A DNA stretch of 64,000 bases from Paenibacillus camelliae (GTDB lineage: Bacteria > Bacillota > Bacilli > Paenibacillales > Paenibacillaceae), in contig NZ_JAMBNY010000004.1 in the NCBI RefSeq assembly GCF_023715345.1, positions 62,001-126,000 on the forward strand, written 5' to 3'. The translations under genes and the position numbers were made by a program. Shown one piece after another: positions 51,357 through 59,694 of this stretch; within the stretch, counting starts at the first letter, position 1; each line of letters opens with the position of its first letter. The notes beneath the pieces were generated by a model. It searched no databases, was not told where the DNA came from, and saw nothing but the letters and a program-made list of their open reading frames with translations.

Positions 51357-52004
51357 ATGGAGATCAAAAATAAAAGTGGAAATGTGATTGGAAAGATACA
51401 GATTGAATCCTCTGAAAAAGATACTGCTTTAAATGAAATCGTTATGAATCTCCAGCCTGGCGAGGGAAAAGCAATTTATGTTGCGGATGCTGCTCCCGAT
51501 CACCAATTTACTCAACAAACGAACTATGCGGCAACACCATGGGATCAAGGCATGGATATCTTAAAAGAAAAACTCCTTCCATGGCAGCCTCGATTTCCTA
51601 AGAAACACATTGCACAGGACATACAGATTTACTACGGATTTAATAATTTATCTCCTCAAGAAATCGAGGAGATGGCGCAGGAATGCAAAAGCACTGGAAG
51701 CAACGTTGTGATTCGAGATCTAATACCTAATAATAACATCGTTGGTGTACGAGTGATGTATGATAAATTTCTTTTTCACCTATTCGGTACGACGAAAACA
51801 CGCATTCAACATTCTTATAACGGACAAGCCACAGTAACCGCACTTCATATCCGAGGCTATGATGCATTTTATATTTCTGATCCAGAATATAATAGATTAC
51901 TTTGGATCGAAGAGGATGTTAACGGAAAGCCATTGCAATATGAAATCTCAGGCCAGAATATTGAGCAAAAAGATCTCATTGAGCTAGCCGAATCTTTAAT
52001 TTGA
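51357..52004 (+). CDS. Hypothetical protein with DUF4367-like C-terminus
   Basis: 215 residues, soluble, no signal. The end YNRLLWIEEDVNGKPLQYEISGQ, then LIELAESL resembles the DUF4367 domain found in anti-sigma and membrane proteins. The N-terminal half is unlike it. Starts ATG 51357 with a weak site; the nearest AGGAGG is 16 nt away. Function unknown. Confidence 0.68.
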   Translation: MEIKNKSGNVIGKIQIESSEKDTALNEIVMNLQPGEGKAIYVADAAPDHQFTQQTNYAATPWDQGMDILKEKLLPWQPRFPKKHIAQDIQIYYGFNNLSPQEIEEMAQECKSTGSNVVIRDLIPNNNIVGVRVMYDKFLFHLFGTTKTRIQHSYNGQATVTALHIRGYDAFYISDPEYNRLLWIEEDVNGKPLQYEISGQNIEQKDLIELAESLI

Positions 52005-52031
52005 ATCGTACATTTAAAGGGAGGGGAAGTA

Positions 52032-52415
52032 ATGAAGCTTAGCGGAATCATACCTATTCTTCGCATATTTGATATTACTAAGGCAAAGGAATTTTACTTA
52101 GAATACTTAGACTTTAAGCTCGACTGGGAGCATCGCTTTGAGGATGACATGCCCTTATATTTGCAAATATCCAGAGATCATACACAGCTGCATCTAAGTG
52201 AGCATCATGGAGATTGCAGCCCAGGCGCTGCAATAAGAATAGAAGTAACGGGGATACATGAATTTCATAGCAGGCTTGTAAGTAAAAACTATCGTTTCGC
52301 TAGACCTGGGCTAGAGAGCACCCCTTGGGGCAGTAAGGAATGCACGGTCACAGACCCCTTCGGCAATCGTATTATTTTCTTTGAATATGAAAAAGTGAAT
52401 CAGCATGTCAGCTGA
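52032..52415 (+). CDS. VOC/bleomycin-resistance-like protein
   Basis: 127 residues. IPILRIFDITKAKEFYLEYLDF, LYLQISRDHTQLHLSEHHGD and ECTVTDPFGNRIIFFE give the full BRP/VOC plan, with the HLSEHHGD strand of the ShBle-like glyoxalase branch. AAAGGGAGGGG precedes ATG 52032. Last gene before leader 9. Confidence 0.86.
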   Translation: MKLSGIIPILRIFDITKAKEFYLEYLDFKLDWEHRFEDDMPLYLQISRDHTQLHLSEHHGDCSPGAAIRIEVTGIHEFHSRLVSKNYRFARPGLESTPWGSKECTVTDPFGNRIIFFEYEKVNQHVS

Positions 52416-52463
52416 CAAAAACTCCTTTAAAAATATGTTAGTGAGATCTGTTAGAAAAAGATG

Positions 52464-52540
52464 TATAATATTGGAATAAACTACCCAGAATCGAAACCGT
52501 CTAAGAACTATAGCTATCTTAGACGGTTTCTTTTATTTTT
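52464..52540 (+). promoter_or_regulatory. Promoter and attenuator-like leader 9
   Basis: TATAAT (52464-52469, in TGTATAATATTGG) matches the shared core; no good -35 was found at 16-18 nt. The hairpin GAAACCGTCTAAG (52493-52505)/CTTAGACGGTTTC (52518-52530) is perfect over 13 bp, with loop AACTATAGCTAT. TTTTATTTTT follows, making a strong intrinsic terminator 27 nt before the next gene. Confidence 0.68.
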
Positions 52541-52566
52541 ATAAAAATCGAAATGGAGTGATCACA

Positions 52567-53319
52567 TTGAATAACCGTCTGAAAGAGCAAGGCCAAACCA
52601 ATAAAAAAGCATGGGAGCACCGTGCATATGAATTTTGGCATAAAAGAGATGGATCACCCCAGGAAAGTGCATCACGAATGATGGAAAATCCGCTAGCCTG
52701 TCTTAAGAAGCATAAGGATTACTTTAGAGAGGTTGAAGGATTGAAAATTGCTAACCTATGCGGATCGAATGGACGAAAAGCTGTTCCACTCGCTTTACTT
52801 GGCGCAGAGGTAACGGTGTTTGATATTTCCGAGGAAAACAAAAAGTACGCTCTAGAGCTGGCTGAGAGTGCTCATACGACGATAGATTATGTTGTTACGG
52901 ATATCTATGATATTGATCTCGAGAAGTATAGAGCACAATTTGACCTTTTATATTTAGAAGGCGGCATCCTGCATTATTTCGGTGATCTGCATTTATTTAT
53001 GACGATTCTCCATACCATATTGAAGGTGGATGGAAGGCTCATCCTTAGTGATTTTCATCCTTTATCCAAGTGCATCGTTAGTAATGGAGAAGTTAATTAT
53101 TTTGACTCGGAGTTTAGAAGCGGGGACGTTGCTTACAAAGGATATTTCGAGGAAGAAGAACAGGCTGATTTTCCAGATGTAATGCTTAGGCTCTATACGC
53201 TCAGTGACATCATCAATGCTGCACTGTCTGCTGGCTTCCAGCTAAGAAAGTTCGATGAGCATCGTGGCTGGAACAATGAAAACCTACCATGGGAATTTAC
53301 AATCGTAGCAGATAAATAA
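52567..53319 (+). CDS. Class I SAM-dependent methyltransferase
   Basis: 250 residues from TTG 52567, 8 nt after GGAG (GTG 52558 is also in frame). Motif I is LKIANLCGSNGRKAVPLA, with Asn/Ser in place of the usual D/E-G pattern, then VTVFDISEEN and LLYLEGGILHYFGDL. This matches a subgroup with the LCGSNGRK motif. First gene behind leader 9. Confidence 0.85.
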   Translation: MNNRLKEQGQTNKKAWEHRAYEFWHKRDGSPQESASRMMENPLACLKKHKDYFREVEGLKIANLCGSNGRKAVPLALLGAEVTVFDISEENKKYALELAESAHTTIDYVVTDIYDIDLEKYRAQFDLLYLEGGILHYFGDLHLFMTILHTILKVDGRLILSDFHPLSKCIVSNGEVNYFDSEFRSGDVAYKGYFEEEEQADFPDVMLRLYTLSDIINAALSAGFQLRKFDEHRGWNNENLPWEFTIVADK

Positions 53320-53351
53320 GGACTAAGAAACGAGAGGAATATTGATCGACC

Positions 53352-53750
53352 ATGAAGATCTTTTTACAGCGTTTGCTCTGGCTAATTGTCTTATGCGCGA
53401 TGTTTTGGGGCATCACGGAGCTGCTTTTTTATGTCACGTACACATTTGGTTATGACATAAACCCTGTATATATTACGCTTATTACCCTTTTACTAATGGC
53501 AATATATACAGCGGTAATCTGGTTTGGATTTCGCGGCAAGCTTTGGTACGTATCTCTGCTTAGCTTGCTGCTTTGTCCAATCGCATATGTCATTATGCTA
53601 CTTGCGTTTGGCAGTATGACTGCAATTGAAGGAGACGATTATTCAGTAGGCTTTTACGGAATCACTACATTTGTTTACAATGCCATGTGCTTATTGATTG
53701 GTACGCTCATCGGCAATTCTCTTCTTCTATATGATAGGACACGAAGGTAG
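53352..53750 (+). CDS. Hypothetical four-helix membrane protein
   Basis: 132 residues with helices at about 8-28, 38-58, 67-90 and 105-127 and a basic tail DRTRR. AACGAGAGG upstream of ATG 53352. No family recognised. It converges with the YqjF-like gene; 22 nt separate the stops, and no clear terminator is seen. Confidence 0.7.
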   Translation: MKIFLQRLLWLIVLCAMFWGITELLFYVTYTFGYDINPVYITLITLLLMAIYTAVIWFGFRGKLWYVSLLSLLLCPIAYVIMLLAFGSMTAIEGDDYSVGFYGITTFVYNAMCLLIGTLIGNSLLLYDRTRR

Positions 53751-53772
53751 AATGAAGATCTCTAAATCCACT

Positions 53773-54525
53773 TTATGCACGAAGCAATGGCCATACCCGA
53801 ACATCTACGCCCTTGGAATAATGCAGTATGGGTGGTACTGACTCGACATGAATACCTTGACCGGATAGCATTGTGTTATCGCGAATTTCCGCTTCGGCAT
53901 GCTGAAGGGGCCAAGGGCGATGAAGAATATCGCAACGAACAATTTTTCCATTTCGAGAAGTGGTATAGAAGCAATATCGCTCAGTCAGCCACTCGTCAAA
54001 TGAGCCAGCTTCTGCCAGATAAGGCTCTGAGATCTTCCGATAACTGCAATCTAGTAGGATCGATGGATCTGACTTGCGAGCACTGCTAAAGTGATGTGTA
54101 TGCTCGCTTTCGCTTTGCTGCCGCTCCATGCTCGCGTGGGCATAAGGGAGATGACAAAGCTTTCGGGCAAAGACAACCATAGGCAAGTTGGTTGCATCAA
54201 GGCTGAAAAAATAAACGCCAGGCTTATCATTTATCGTTACATACGTCCGTACATTGAGCTCAGGGAAAGAAGGAGCTGCTGGAAGTCCGCGAAACTTCAC
54301 GTTATCCATATCAAAAGCAACGAGGCCAATCCAGCCCCAGCCATCATAGCTGTCTAGAGCAAGTGTGTCAGGAACAAGCTTACGGAGTGTATTTAGCTGT
54401 ATCGGATAATGAATAAACAGCGCATGATTCCAGGATTGCTGCATCCCCCAAGGTAGCTTTGGAAGTGGCCAGGGACGATGACTAGCGTCCCATAGATCGT
54501 TTGTATGATCGGTTGGCATTGTCAT
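53773..54525 (-). CDS. YqjF family protein (DUF2071)
   Basis: 250 residues on the minus strand. WNHALFIHYPIQLNTLRKLVP, DGWGWIGLVAFDM, FPELNVRTYV and GVYFFSLDATN are the DUF2071 signature blocks of B. subtilis YqjF. Function unknown. Its start is 128 nt from the + strand Nudix gene at 54654, so the interval 54526-54653 holds divergent promoters. Confidence 0.87.
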   Translation of the reverse strand: MTMPTDHTNDLWDASHRPWPLPKLPWGMQQSWNHALFIHYPIQLNTLRKLVPDTLALDSYDGWGWIGLVAFDMDNVKFRGLPAAPSFPELNVRTYVTINDKPGVYFFSLDATNLPMVVFARKLCHLPYAHASMERQQSESEHTHHFSSARKSDPSILLDCSYRKISEPYLAEAGSFDEWLTERYCFYTTSRNGKIVRCDILHRPWPLQHAEAEIRDNTMLSGQGIHVESVPPILHYSKGVDVRVWPLLRA

Positions 54526-54653
54526 TCACTCCTACAGTAGATTAATATGTTAAATATTATCAAATATAAAATGTTACATCAATCAATAAACCTAATGTTC
54601 ATCATAAAGTAGGAAATAACCTATTCCATCTCACATAAGAAGCAGGTGATGTT

Positions 54654-55139
54654 TTGTTTTCGAGGCTTATTAATCGATTACCGCGTGATTGGCTAGTGTA
54701 TATGTATAAGCATATGCCATTTGATAAATTAAAAAACTGGATTGTATATCGTGCGCAGCATAAATTTCTAGTCTCTGTTCTTGGCGTAATTACGAATGAA
54801 GCAGGTCAGGTGCTGCTGCTAAAGCATGTTTATCGAGATGAGCCCTGGGGAGTGCCAGGCGGCTGGATGGAGCTGGAGAAGCCTGAGCAGGCACTGGCAA
54901 GAGAGGTATATGAAGAAACGAAGCTAACCGTTGAAATCACAGGACTTGCTAAGGCGATATACGGCGAGAAGCCTGTAAGAGTAGATTTAGTATTTAGAGG
55001 AAAAATTGTCGGAGGTACGTTTGCTCCTAGCTCTGAAATATCAGAGATTATGTACTGTGATGTTGATCGCTGGCCAGAAGGCATGCCAGATGTGCAAAAG
55101 AAGCTGATCAACGATGTGCTCTCTAATGAAAATAGATAA
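54654..55139 (+). CDS. Nudix hydrolase
   Basis: 161 residues from TTG 54654, after GGTGATG. An N-terminal extension of about 40 residues rich in basic/aromatic residues (KHMPFDKLKNWIVYRAQHKF) precedes VLGVITNEAGQVLLLKHVYRDEPWGVPGGWMELEKPEQALAREVYEETKL split as Nudix core strand plus box. The box has Lys/Leu at the tail. Substrate unknown. Confidence 0.84.
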   Translation: MFSRLINRLPRDWLVYMYKHMPFDKLKNWIVYRAQHKFLVSVLGVITNEAGQVLLLKHVYRDEPWGVPGGWMELEKPEQALAREVYEETKLTVEITGLAKAIYGEKPVRVDLVFRGKIVGGTFAPSSEISEIMYCDVDRWPEGMPDVQKKLINDVLSNENR

Positions 55140-55162
55140 TAACGGTGTTGAGGAGGGATAAG

Positions 55163-55357
55163 ATGAGGCTCGCAAAAAGCTTTATTCTCGTTGTCGTTAA
55201 TTTAGTTGCCCAATTGTGGACAGGGTTCGACCGAAGACCTGAATTCTACGACCAACATACACGAACGAGTACGAAGAAAGGCTATATCCTGTTTGTATCC
55301 CTGATCGTTATAGCAACGTTTGGAATCATCACTTGGCTATACAATCGAATCTACTAA
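55163..55357 (+). CDS. Small membrane protein (64 aa)
   Basis: 64 residues: a hydrophobic N-terminal stretch, a polar RRPEFYDQHTRTSTKKG and a helix YILFVSLIVIATFGIITWLY. GAGGAGGG precedes ATG 55163; the open frame upstream lacks a ribosome site. Function unknown. Confidence 0.62.
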   Translation: MRLAKSFILVVVNLVAQLWTGFDRRPEFYDQHTRTSTKKGYILFVSLIVIATFGIITWLYNRIY

Positions 55358-55443
55358 GCGTTAGTACTGCTAGAGAAAAATGTGGAAATTTATGTTAACC
55401 TATATGTACGACTTGAAACTTCTAATAGATTGGGTGGATTACG

Positions 55444-56088
55444 ATGAACAGCATCTTTAGAAATGTAATAGAAACGTTCGAGGAATTCAACGAGCTGCAG
55501 GCAGAGCTCGGACAACCAAGTAACGTTGTATCCAATAAAGTCATTCATTCATTAGAGTCAACTAGTAAGGATTTTATTAGTAATTCTCCATTTATCGTCA
55601 TCGCAACGTCGGATGGCAAAGGACGCTGTGACGCATCGCCTAGAGGGGACCGTCCGGGCTTTGTACATATCATAGATGAGAAGCATCTGTTTATACCAGA
55701 GCGACCCGGCAATAGAAAAATGGACTCTATTCAAAATATATTGCAGAACCCTCATATCGGAATCATCTTCATCATACCTGGAATGGATGAGACCTTTCGA
55801 GTAAATGGAAGAGCATGCATTAGTCGTGATGAGGCGTTATTAAGTAAAACAGCAGTGAATGGGAAGCTGCCGAAGATGGGCATTGGCGTCGAGATTGAAG
55901 AATGCTACATGCATTGTGGCAAAGCATTTAAGAGATCAGGCTTATGGGATGCTGAGCAGTGGCTGCCTAAAAATGAACTGCCTTCAGCTTCTAAAATAAT
56001 TGCTGCGCATGTAAGTGAAAAAATGCAGGTAACCGCTGACCAGATTGAAAAATCTCTAGAGGATACCTATAAAAATCGGTTGTACTAA
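55444..56088 (+). CDS. Pyridoxamine 5'-phosphate oxidase family protein (MSMEG_1061-like)
   Basis: 214 residues. FIVIATSDGKGRCDASPRGDRPGFVHIIDEKH, then LFIPERPGNRKMDSIQNILQNPHIGIIFIIPG and the C-terminal ECYMHCGKAFKRSGLW belong to the FMN-dependent PPOX group. Such proteins reduce or bind flavin/F420-linked substrates. No clear ribosome site beyond GGGTGG. Reading starts at ATG 55444. Confidence 0.84.
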   Translation: MNSIFRNVIETFEEFNELQAELGQPSNVVSNKVIHSLESTSKDFISNSPFIVIATSDGKGRCDASPRGDRPGFVHIIDEKHLFIPERPGNRKMDSIQNILQNPHIGIIFIIPGMDETFRVNGRACISRDEALLSKTAVNGKLPKMGIGVEIEECYMHCGKAFKRSGLWDAEQWLPKNELPSASKIIAAHVSEKMQVTADQIEKSLEDTYKNRLY

Positions 56089-56151
56089 ACGAGCTAACCT
56101 TGCTCGTAACACTAGACTCAATGATGTAACCAGAAAAAGGAAGTGGCAACA

Positions 56152-57009
56152 ATGTCAGTAGCAGATTATACCTATACATTGGAAGCTCGATATTCCGCGA
56201 AGTGTGAGGAGTGTTTCGGCTTATGCTGTGTCGCACTTCCATACGCAAAGTCTGCGGATTTCGCATTTGATAAGGATGGCGGGCAGCCATGTCGACATTT
56301 ACAGAACGATTTTCGTTGTGGCATACATACACAGCTGCGGAGCAAAGGCTTCAAGGGCTGTACGGTGTACGAATGCTATGGTGCAGGACAAAAGGTTTCT
56401 CAGCAGCTATATAGCGGAATTGACTGGAGACATGTAGAACAACAACAAGCACAAGAGATGTTTGCAGTATTACCCGTCGTTCAACAGCTTCATGAGATGC
56501 TCTACTATTTACAGGAGTCCCTTATGCGGAAAGAAGTGTCTATACTGCATGAACAGATCGAGCAGTTGATGAGTGAAACAGAGGCATTGACGCTGCAATC
56601 ACCAGCATCAATTCTTAAGCTGGACGTGAACGAGCATCGCAAAAATGTAAATGAAGTGCTCATAAAGGTAAGTGCGATCGTTCGGGCAGCACAGAATAAG
56701 ACGAATCAATCTAAGCGGCAAGCTTTACAGGGGAGAGACTATATTGGTGCTAACTTAAATAAAGCATGCCTCATCGGTGCTAGCTTAAGAGGCGTTCTCC
56801 TCATTGGGGCCGATCTAACAGAAGCTGAGTTGCGGGGAGCTGATTTTATAGGGGCAGATATGCGAGATGCTAACCTACGTGGTGCTGACCTCAGCGGAGG
56901 GCTGTTTCTAACCCAAGCACAAATTAATTCCGCGCTCGGTGATAAGCGGACGAAACTGCCAGCTCATCTCGAGGTGCCATCACATTGGTTAGATGCTAGG
57001 AAATCTTAA
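56152..57009 (+). CDS. Cysteine-cluster plus pentapeptide-repeat protein
   Basis: 285 residues. An N-terminal domain with CEECFGLCC (18-26) and further Cys at 47, 56, 70 and 75 suggests an iron-sulfur or zinc cluster (YkgJ-like). A helical linker follows, then about ten pentapeptide units of A(D/N)LXX type (around 202-260). Pentapeptide proteins can mimic DNA and protect gyrase from quinolones. The fusion is uncommon. ATG 56152 follows AAAGGAAG. Confidence 0.82.
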   Translation: MSVADYTYTLEARYSAKCEECFGLCCVALPYAKSADFAFDKDGGQPCRHLQNDFRCGIHTQLRSKGFKGCTVYECYGAGQKVSQQLYSGIDWRHVEQQQAQEMFAVLPVVQQLHEMLYYLQESLMRKEVSILHEQIEQLMSETEALTLQSPASILKLDVNEHRKNVNEVLIKVSAIVRAAQNKTNQSKRQALQGRDYIGANLNKACLIGASLRGVLLIGADLTEAELRGADFIGADMRDANLRGADLSGGLFLTQAQINSALGDKRTKLPAHLEVPSHWLDARKS

Positions 57010-57030
57010 TAGTAGTAGGAGAATGATCAT

Positions 57031-57288
57031 ATGCTTAGAGTAAACATACCTAAAGTAGATAAACAAATGATGATCCATAATGTACAAGCATATTTTGAAC
57101 TGGAGCGCTCAGAGACGATTGGTGAGCTCGCTGCTGAGCAGTTCATCGATTTTATGATGAATGAGCTCGGACCATACATGTATAATCAAGCCTTAACGGA
57201 TGCTAGAGCAATGCTGCATGAAAAAATCAATCAATTAGATGATGAACTTTACATACTAGAAAAACCGGTACAGCAACGTAGAAGATAA
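57031..57288 (+). CDS. DUF2164 family protein
   Basis: 85 residues. MMIHNVQAYFELERSETIGELAAEQFIDFM and NELGPYMYNQALTDARAM correspond to the DUF2164 core. A small cytoplasmic protein with no established activity. AGGAGAATG before ATG 57031. Confidence 0.84.
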   Translation: MLRVNIPKVDKQMMIHNVQAYFELERSETIGELAAEQFIDFMMNELGPYMYNQALTDARAMLHEKINQLDDELYILEKPVQQRRR

Positions 57289-57331
57289 GTCGGAGTATAA
57301 AACTAATTATTCATTCCAGGAGGTTAGCAAG

Positions 57332-57610
57332 ATGAGACAGAATGTGCGTTTATGGATAGAATCCGTAATAGTTTCCGCATTTCTAATCGTTATGTTTTAT
57401 ATATGGCAGATCGTTCAAGGCTATATGATTACGAAAAAGATAATTTCATCAGCTGTGGCGCCAAGTGTTAACACAACGTTTGATTTGCCGTCAGAGGTAG
57501 CGTTCGTGTATACAAATCAGGTAGATTGGGCTGTGCTGCTTGGCTGCTTTTTATTGTTGGCTGTTGTTTATTATGGAGTGCGAATGGTGATTAATCGTAC
57601 AGGTAAATGA
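57332..57610 (+). CDS. Small two-helix membrane protein, paralogue of the gene at 19383
   Basis: 92 residues with helices at about 9-28 and 66-85. IESVIVSAFLIVMFYIWQIVQG and VVYYGVRMVINR match the protein at 19383 position by position. AGGAGG precedes ATG 57332. Function unknown. Confidence 0.74.
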   Translation: MRQNVRLWIESVIVSAFLIVMFYIWQIVQGYMITKKIISSAVAPSVNTTFDLPSEVAFVYTNQVDWAVLLGCFLLLAVVYYGVRMVINRTGK

Positions 57611-57629
57611 TTTTAGAGGAGGTGGTTGC

Positions 57630-58514
57630 ATGAACAGTATACAAGTCCTGCACTATGATGCGTTTTCCGCTGAGAAGAACAAAGGAAACCCTGCAGGGGT
57701 CGTCATAGATAGCCCCCAATTAACGGAAGCGGATATGCAGCGTATTGCGAAGAAAGTGGGCTTTAATGAGACGGTGTTCGTACTGAGCTCACAGGTTGCA
57801 GATGTTAGATTGCGATATTATACACCAGGTCATGAGATCAATCTATGTGGTCATGCAACGATTGCTTCCCTATATTGTCTTAAGACGAAGGGGTTAATCG
57901 AAGCGAATACGATAACGATCGAAACGAATGTTGGCGTACTGCCCGTTACATTTGAAACGATAGAAGACCAACTCGTGATCACGATGAAGCAGGATGAGCC
58001 GCAGTTTCAAGCTTTTCAAGGTGATGTGGGCAAGCTCGCAGCATCGCTTGGTTTGTCGCTGGAGGAGATCGATCTCGCGAAACCGATTGTCTACGGAAGT
58101 ACCGGCACGTGGACATTGCTCGTTCCAATTAAGAGGTTAAGCAGCTTCCCTAGAATGAAGCCTGACAATCAACGGTTTCCTGAGATATTAATAGAGAATT
58201 CTAAAGCATCCGTACATCCATTCTGCTTTGAAACCATAGACAAGGCAGCGATGATGCATGCTAGGCATTTTTCATCACCTTATTCTGGAACGATTGAGGA
58301 TGCTGTAACTGGAACAGCATCTGGTGTGATGGGCGCATATTATTTAACGTATATGGATACGCAATCACGATCGCTACAGTGTGTCGTTGAACAAGGACAG
58401 GAAATCGGTAGAGATGGGCGAGTATTTGTAAAAGCGATTCGTAATGACCACTCATCGATTGACGTATACATATCAGGAACAGCAGCTTATGTTGGGCAGA
58501 TTACGATAGATTAG
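57630..58514 (+). CDS. PhzF family phenazine-biosynthesis-like isomerase
   Basis: 294 residues with all PhzF landmarks: YDAFSAEKNKGNPAGVV, IAKKVGFNETVFV, NLCGHATIAS and, near the end, EDAVTGTASGVMGAYY. The catalytic Glu (FNETVF, E47) is present. PhzF isomerases act on dihydroanthranilate-type compounds; housekeeping homologues have unknown substrates. AGGAGGTGG precedes ATG 57630. Confidence 0.9.
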   Translation: MNSIQVLHYDAFSAEKNKGNPAGVVIDSPQLTEADMQRIAKKVGFNETVFVLSSQVADVRLRYYTPGHEINLCGHATIASLYCLKTKGLIEANTITIETNVGVLPVTFETIEDQLVITMKQDEPQFQAFQGDVGKLAASLGLSLEEIDLAKPIVYGSTGTWTLLVPIKRLSSFPRMKPDNQRFPEILIENSKASVHPFCFETIDKAAMMHARHFSSPYSGTIEDAVTGTASGVMGAYYLTYMDTQSRSLQCVVEQGQEIGRDGRVFVKAIRNDHSSIDVYISGTAAYVGQITID

Positions 58515-58545
58515 ATGCTTATCATGTTGAAAGGAGTGATGTGGT

Positions 58546-58644
58546 ATGAAAAATTGGGCGATGCGTGATAGAAAAGGTGATCTCTATTAATACAGAGGAA
58601 TAGGATGCAACCTGATTCCTCTGTAAATTCAATGCTGGAGGAAT
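58546..58644 (+). promoter_or_regulatory. Leader ORF and switchable hairpin upstream of the GNAT gene
   Basis: AAGGAGTGATG precedes ATG 58546, which opens a 14-codon ORF (MKNWAMRDRKGDLY, stop 58588-58590). Two bases later ACAGAGGAAT (58592-58601) pairs perfectly with ATTCCTCTGT (58615-58624). The right arm ATTCCTC can instead pair with GAGGAAT 58638-58644, the ribosome site of the GNAT start at 58649. This is the geometry of translational attenuation. Confidence 0.5.
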
Positions 58645-58648
58645 CGCT

Positions 58649-59140
58649 ATGGGTATTAGTTTAAGAGCTGTAACGAGAAACAATTGGTTTGAGTGCACGC
58701 AGCTGGAAGTGACCAGTGAGCAAAAAGAGATGTTTCCTGCTCCAGTTGTATATTGGATTGCAGAATCGAAGGTTATTCCTGAATATGAGCCGCTTGCCGT
58801 GTATCACGATGAGGAGCTTGTAGGTTTCGCTGTATACTGCACTGCTCCAGATCATGACGGGAACTATTGGATACCTGCGTTAATGATGGATACAAGGTTT
58901 CAACGGAAGGGCTATGGTAAGGCAGCTATGATCAAACTCATTCAGTATATGAAGGAAAACTATGCATGCGATCGATTGATGATCGGTCATAGACCAAATA
59001 ATGTGGTTGATTTGAAGTACCCGACAATGCACCAGAATCCATACAATTTGCCAAGCACAGAGGCTTTAAGATTCAAAGACATTACTTTGAATCGGTACTG
59101 GATTTATCACAGTATGATCAGCCTATACTCGTTCACTTGA
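58649..59140 (+). CDS. GNAT gene, N-terminal part, tail out of frame
   Basis: 163 residues, of which about the first 120 are a normal GNAT (LRAVTRNNWFECTQL, PALMMDTRFQRKGYGKAAM, LMIGHRPNNVVDL), similar to the gene at 47523. From about 59005 on, the reading continues in a non-GNAT frame and ends at 59140. The +2 frame there is a different GNAT (see 59137). This looks like a deletion-fusion of two acetyltransferase genes. Confidence 0.6.
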   Translation: MGISLRAVTRNNWFECTQLEVTSEQKEMFPAPVVYWIAESKVIPEYEPLAVYHDEELVGFAVYCTAPDHDGNYWIPALMMDTRFQRKGYGKAAMIKLIQYMKENYACDRLMIGHRPNNVVDLKYPTMHQNPYNLPSTEALRFKDITLNRYWIYHSMISLYSFT

Positions 59141-59604
59141 ATGAGGCAATCATCATAACCCCTTATTCTGAAGTATCGTCGCCAGACATTGATCAGAAGC
59201 TGTATGAGCTTTATCGCGAAACTAGCTTCGATATTCCAGGCTTTAGCGGTGATTATTTTGACTACGCGGAATGGAGAAAATGGACTCTCGACTTACCCGG
59301 CTCTAAGCCTGAATATGTGCTGCTGGCGATGGATGAGGAGAAACCTGTCGGGGTGACGCAGCTACTATACAATGAATCAACGCAGAGTATGTATTTTGAA
59401 TATACAGGTGTAAGAAAGGCTTACCGTGGCAAAGGTATTGGATTAGCTTTGAAAGCGAAAAGTATTGAGCTAGCACAGAAATTACAAGTGAAGGTTATGA
59501 GGACGAATAACGATTCGCTTAATGCCCCCATGCTGCGTATCAATCGGGACAAAATGGGATTTGAACCTGTTCCGGGCGACTATCATATAGTTAAAACACT
59601 TTAG
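59137..59604 (+). CDS. GNAT domain protein, C-terminal remnant of a two-domain acetyltransferase
   Basis: 155 residues from TTG 59137: FEYTGVRKAYRGKGIGLALK is the acetyl-CoA loop, and APMLRINRDKMGFEPV the C-terminal element. The same frame is open without a start from 59011, coding FEVPDNAPESIQFAKHRGF and YFESVLDLSQYDQPI, the end of the first GNAT domain. So the ORF is the second half of a double GNAT whose 5' part was lost. It may still be translated from the overlapping upstream gene. Confidence 0.7.
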   Translation: MNEAIIITPYSEVSSPDIDQKLYELYRETSFDIPGFSGDYFDYAEWRKWTLDLPGSKPEYVLLAMDEEKPVGVTQLLYNESTQSMYFEYTGVRKAYRGKGIGLALKAKSIELAQKLQVKVMRTNNDSLNAPMLRINRDKMGFEPVPGDYHIVKTL

Positions 59605-59694
59605 TTTTCAACATGCAAGGTAAGGTCAAACTGAGTTAAACATTTTACTGTGCACCTTATATGAGTGCAATAACATTGGAGTAGGTGAACAACG

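Noticed and set aside
53775..54357. Two + strand open frames opposite the YqjF-like gene
   Set aside because: They mirror the minus-strand DUF2071 gene, which has clear family motifs; these are antisense shadows.
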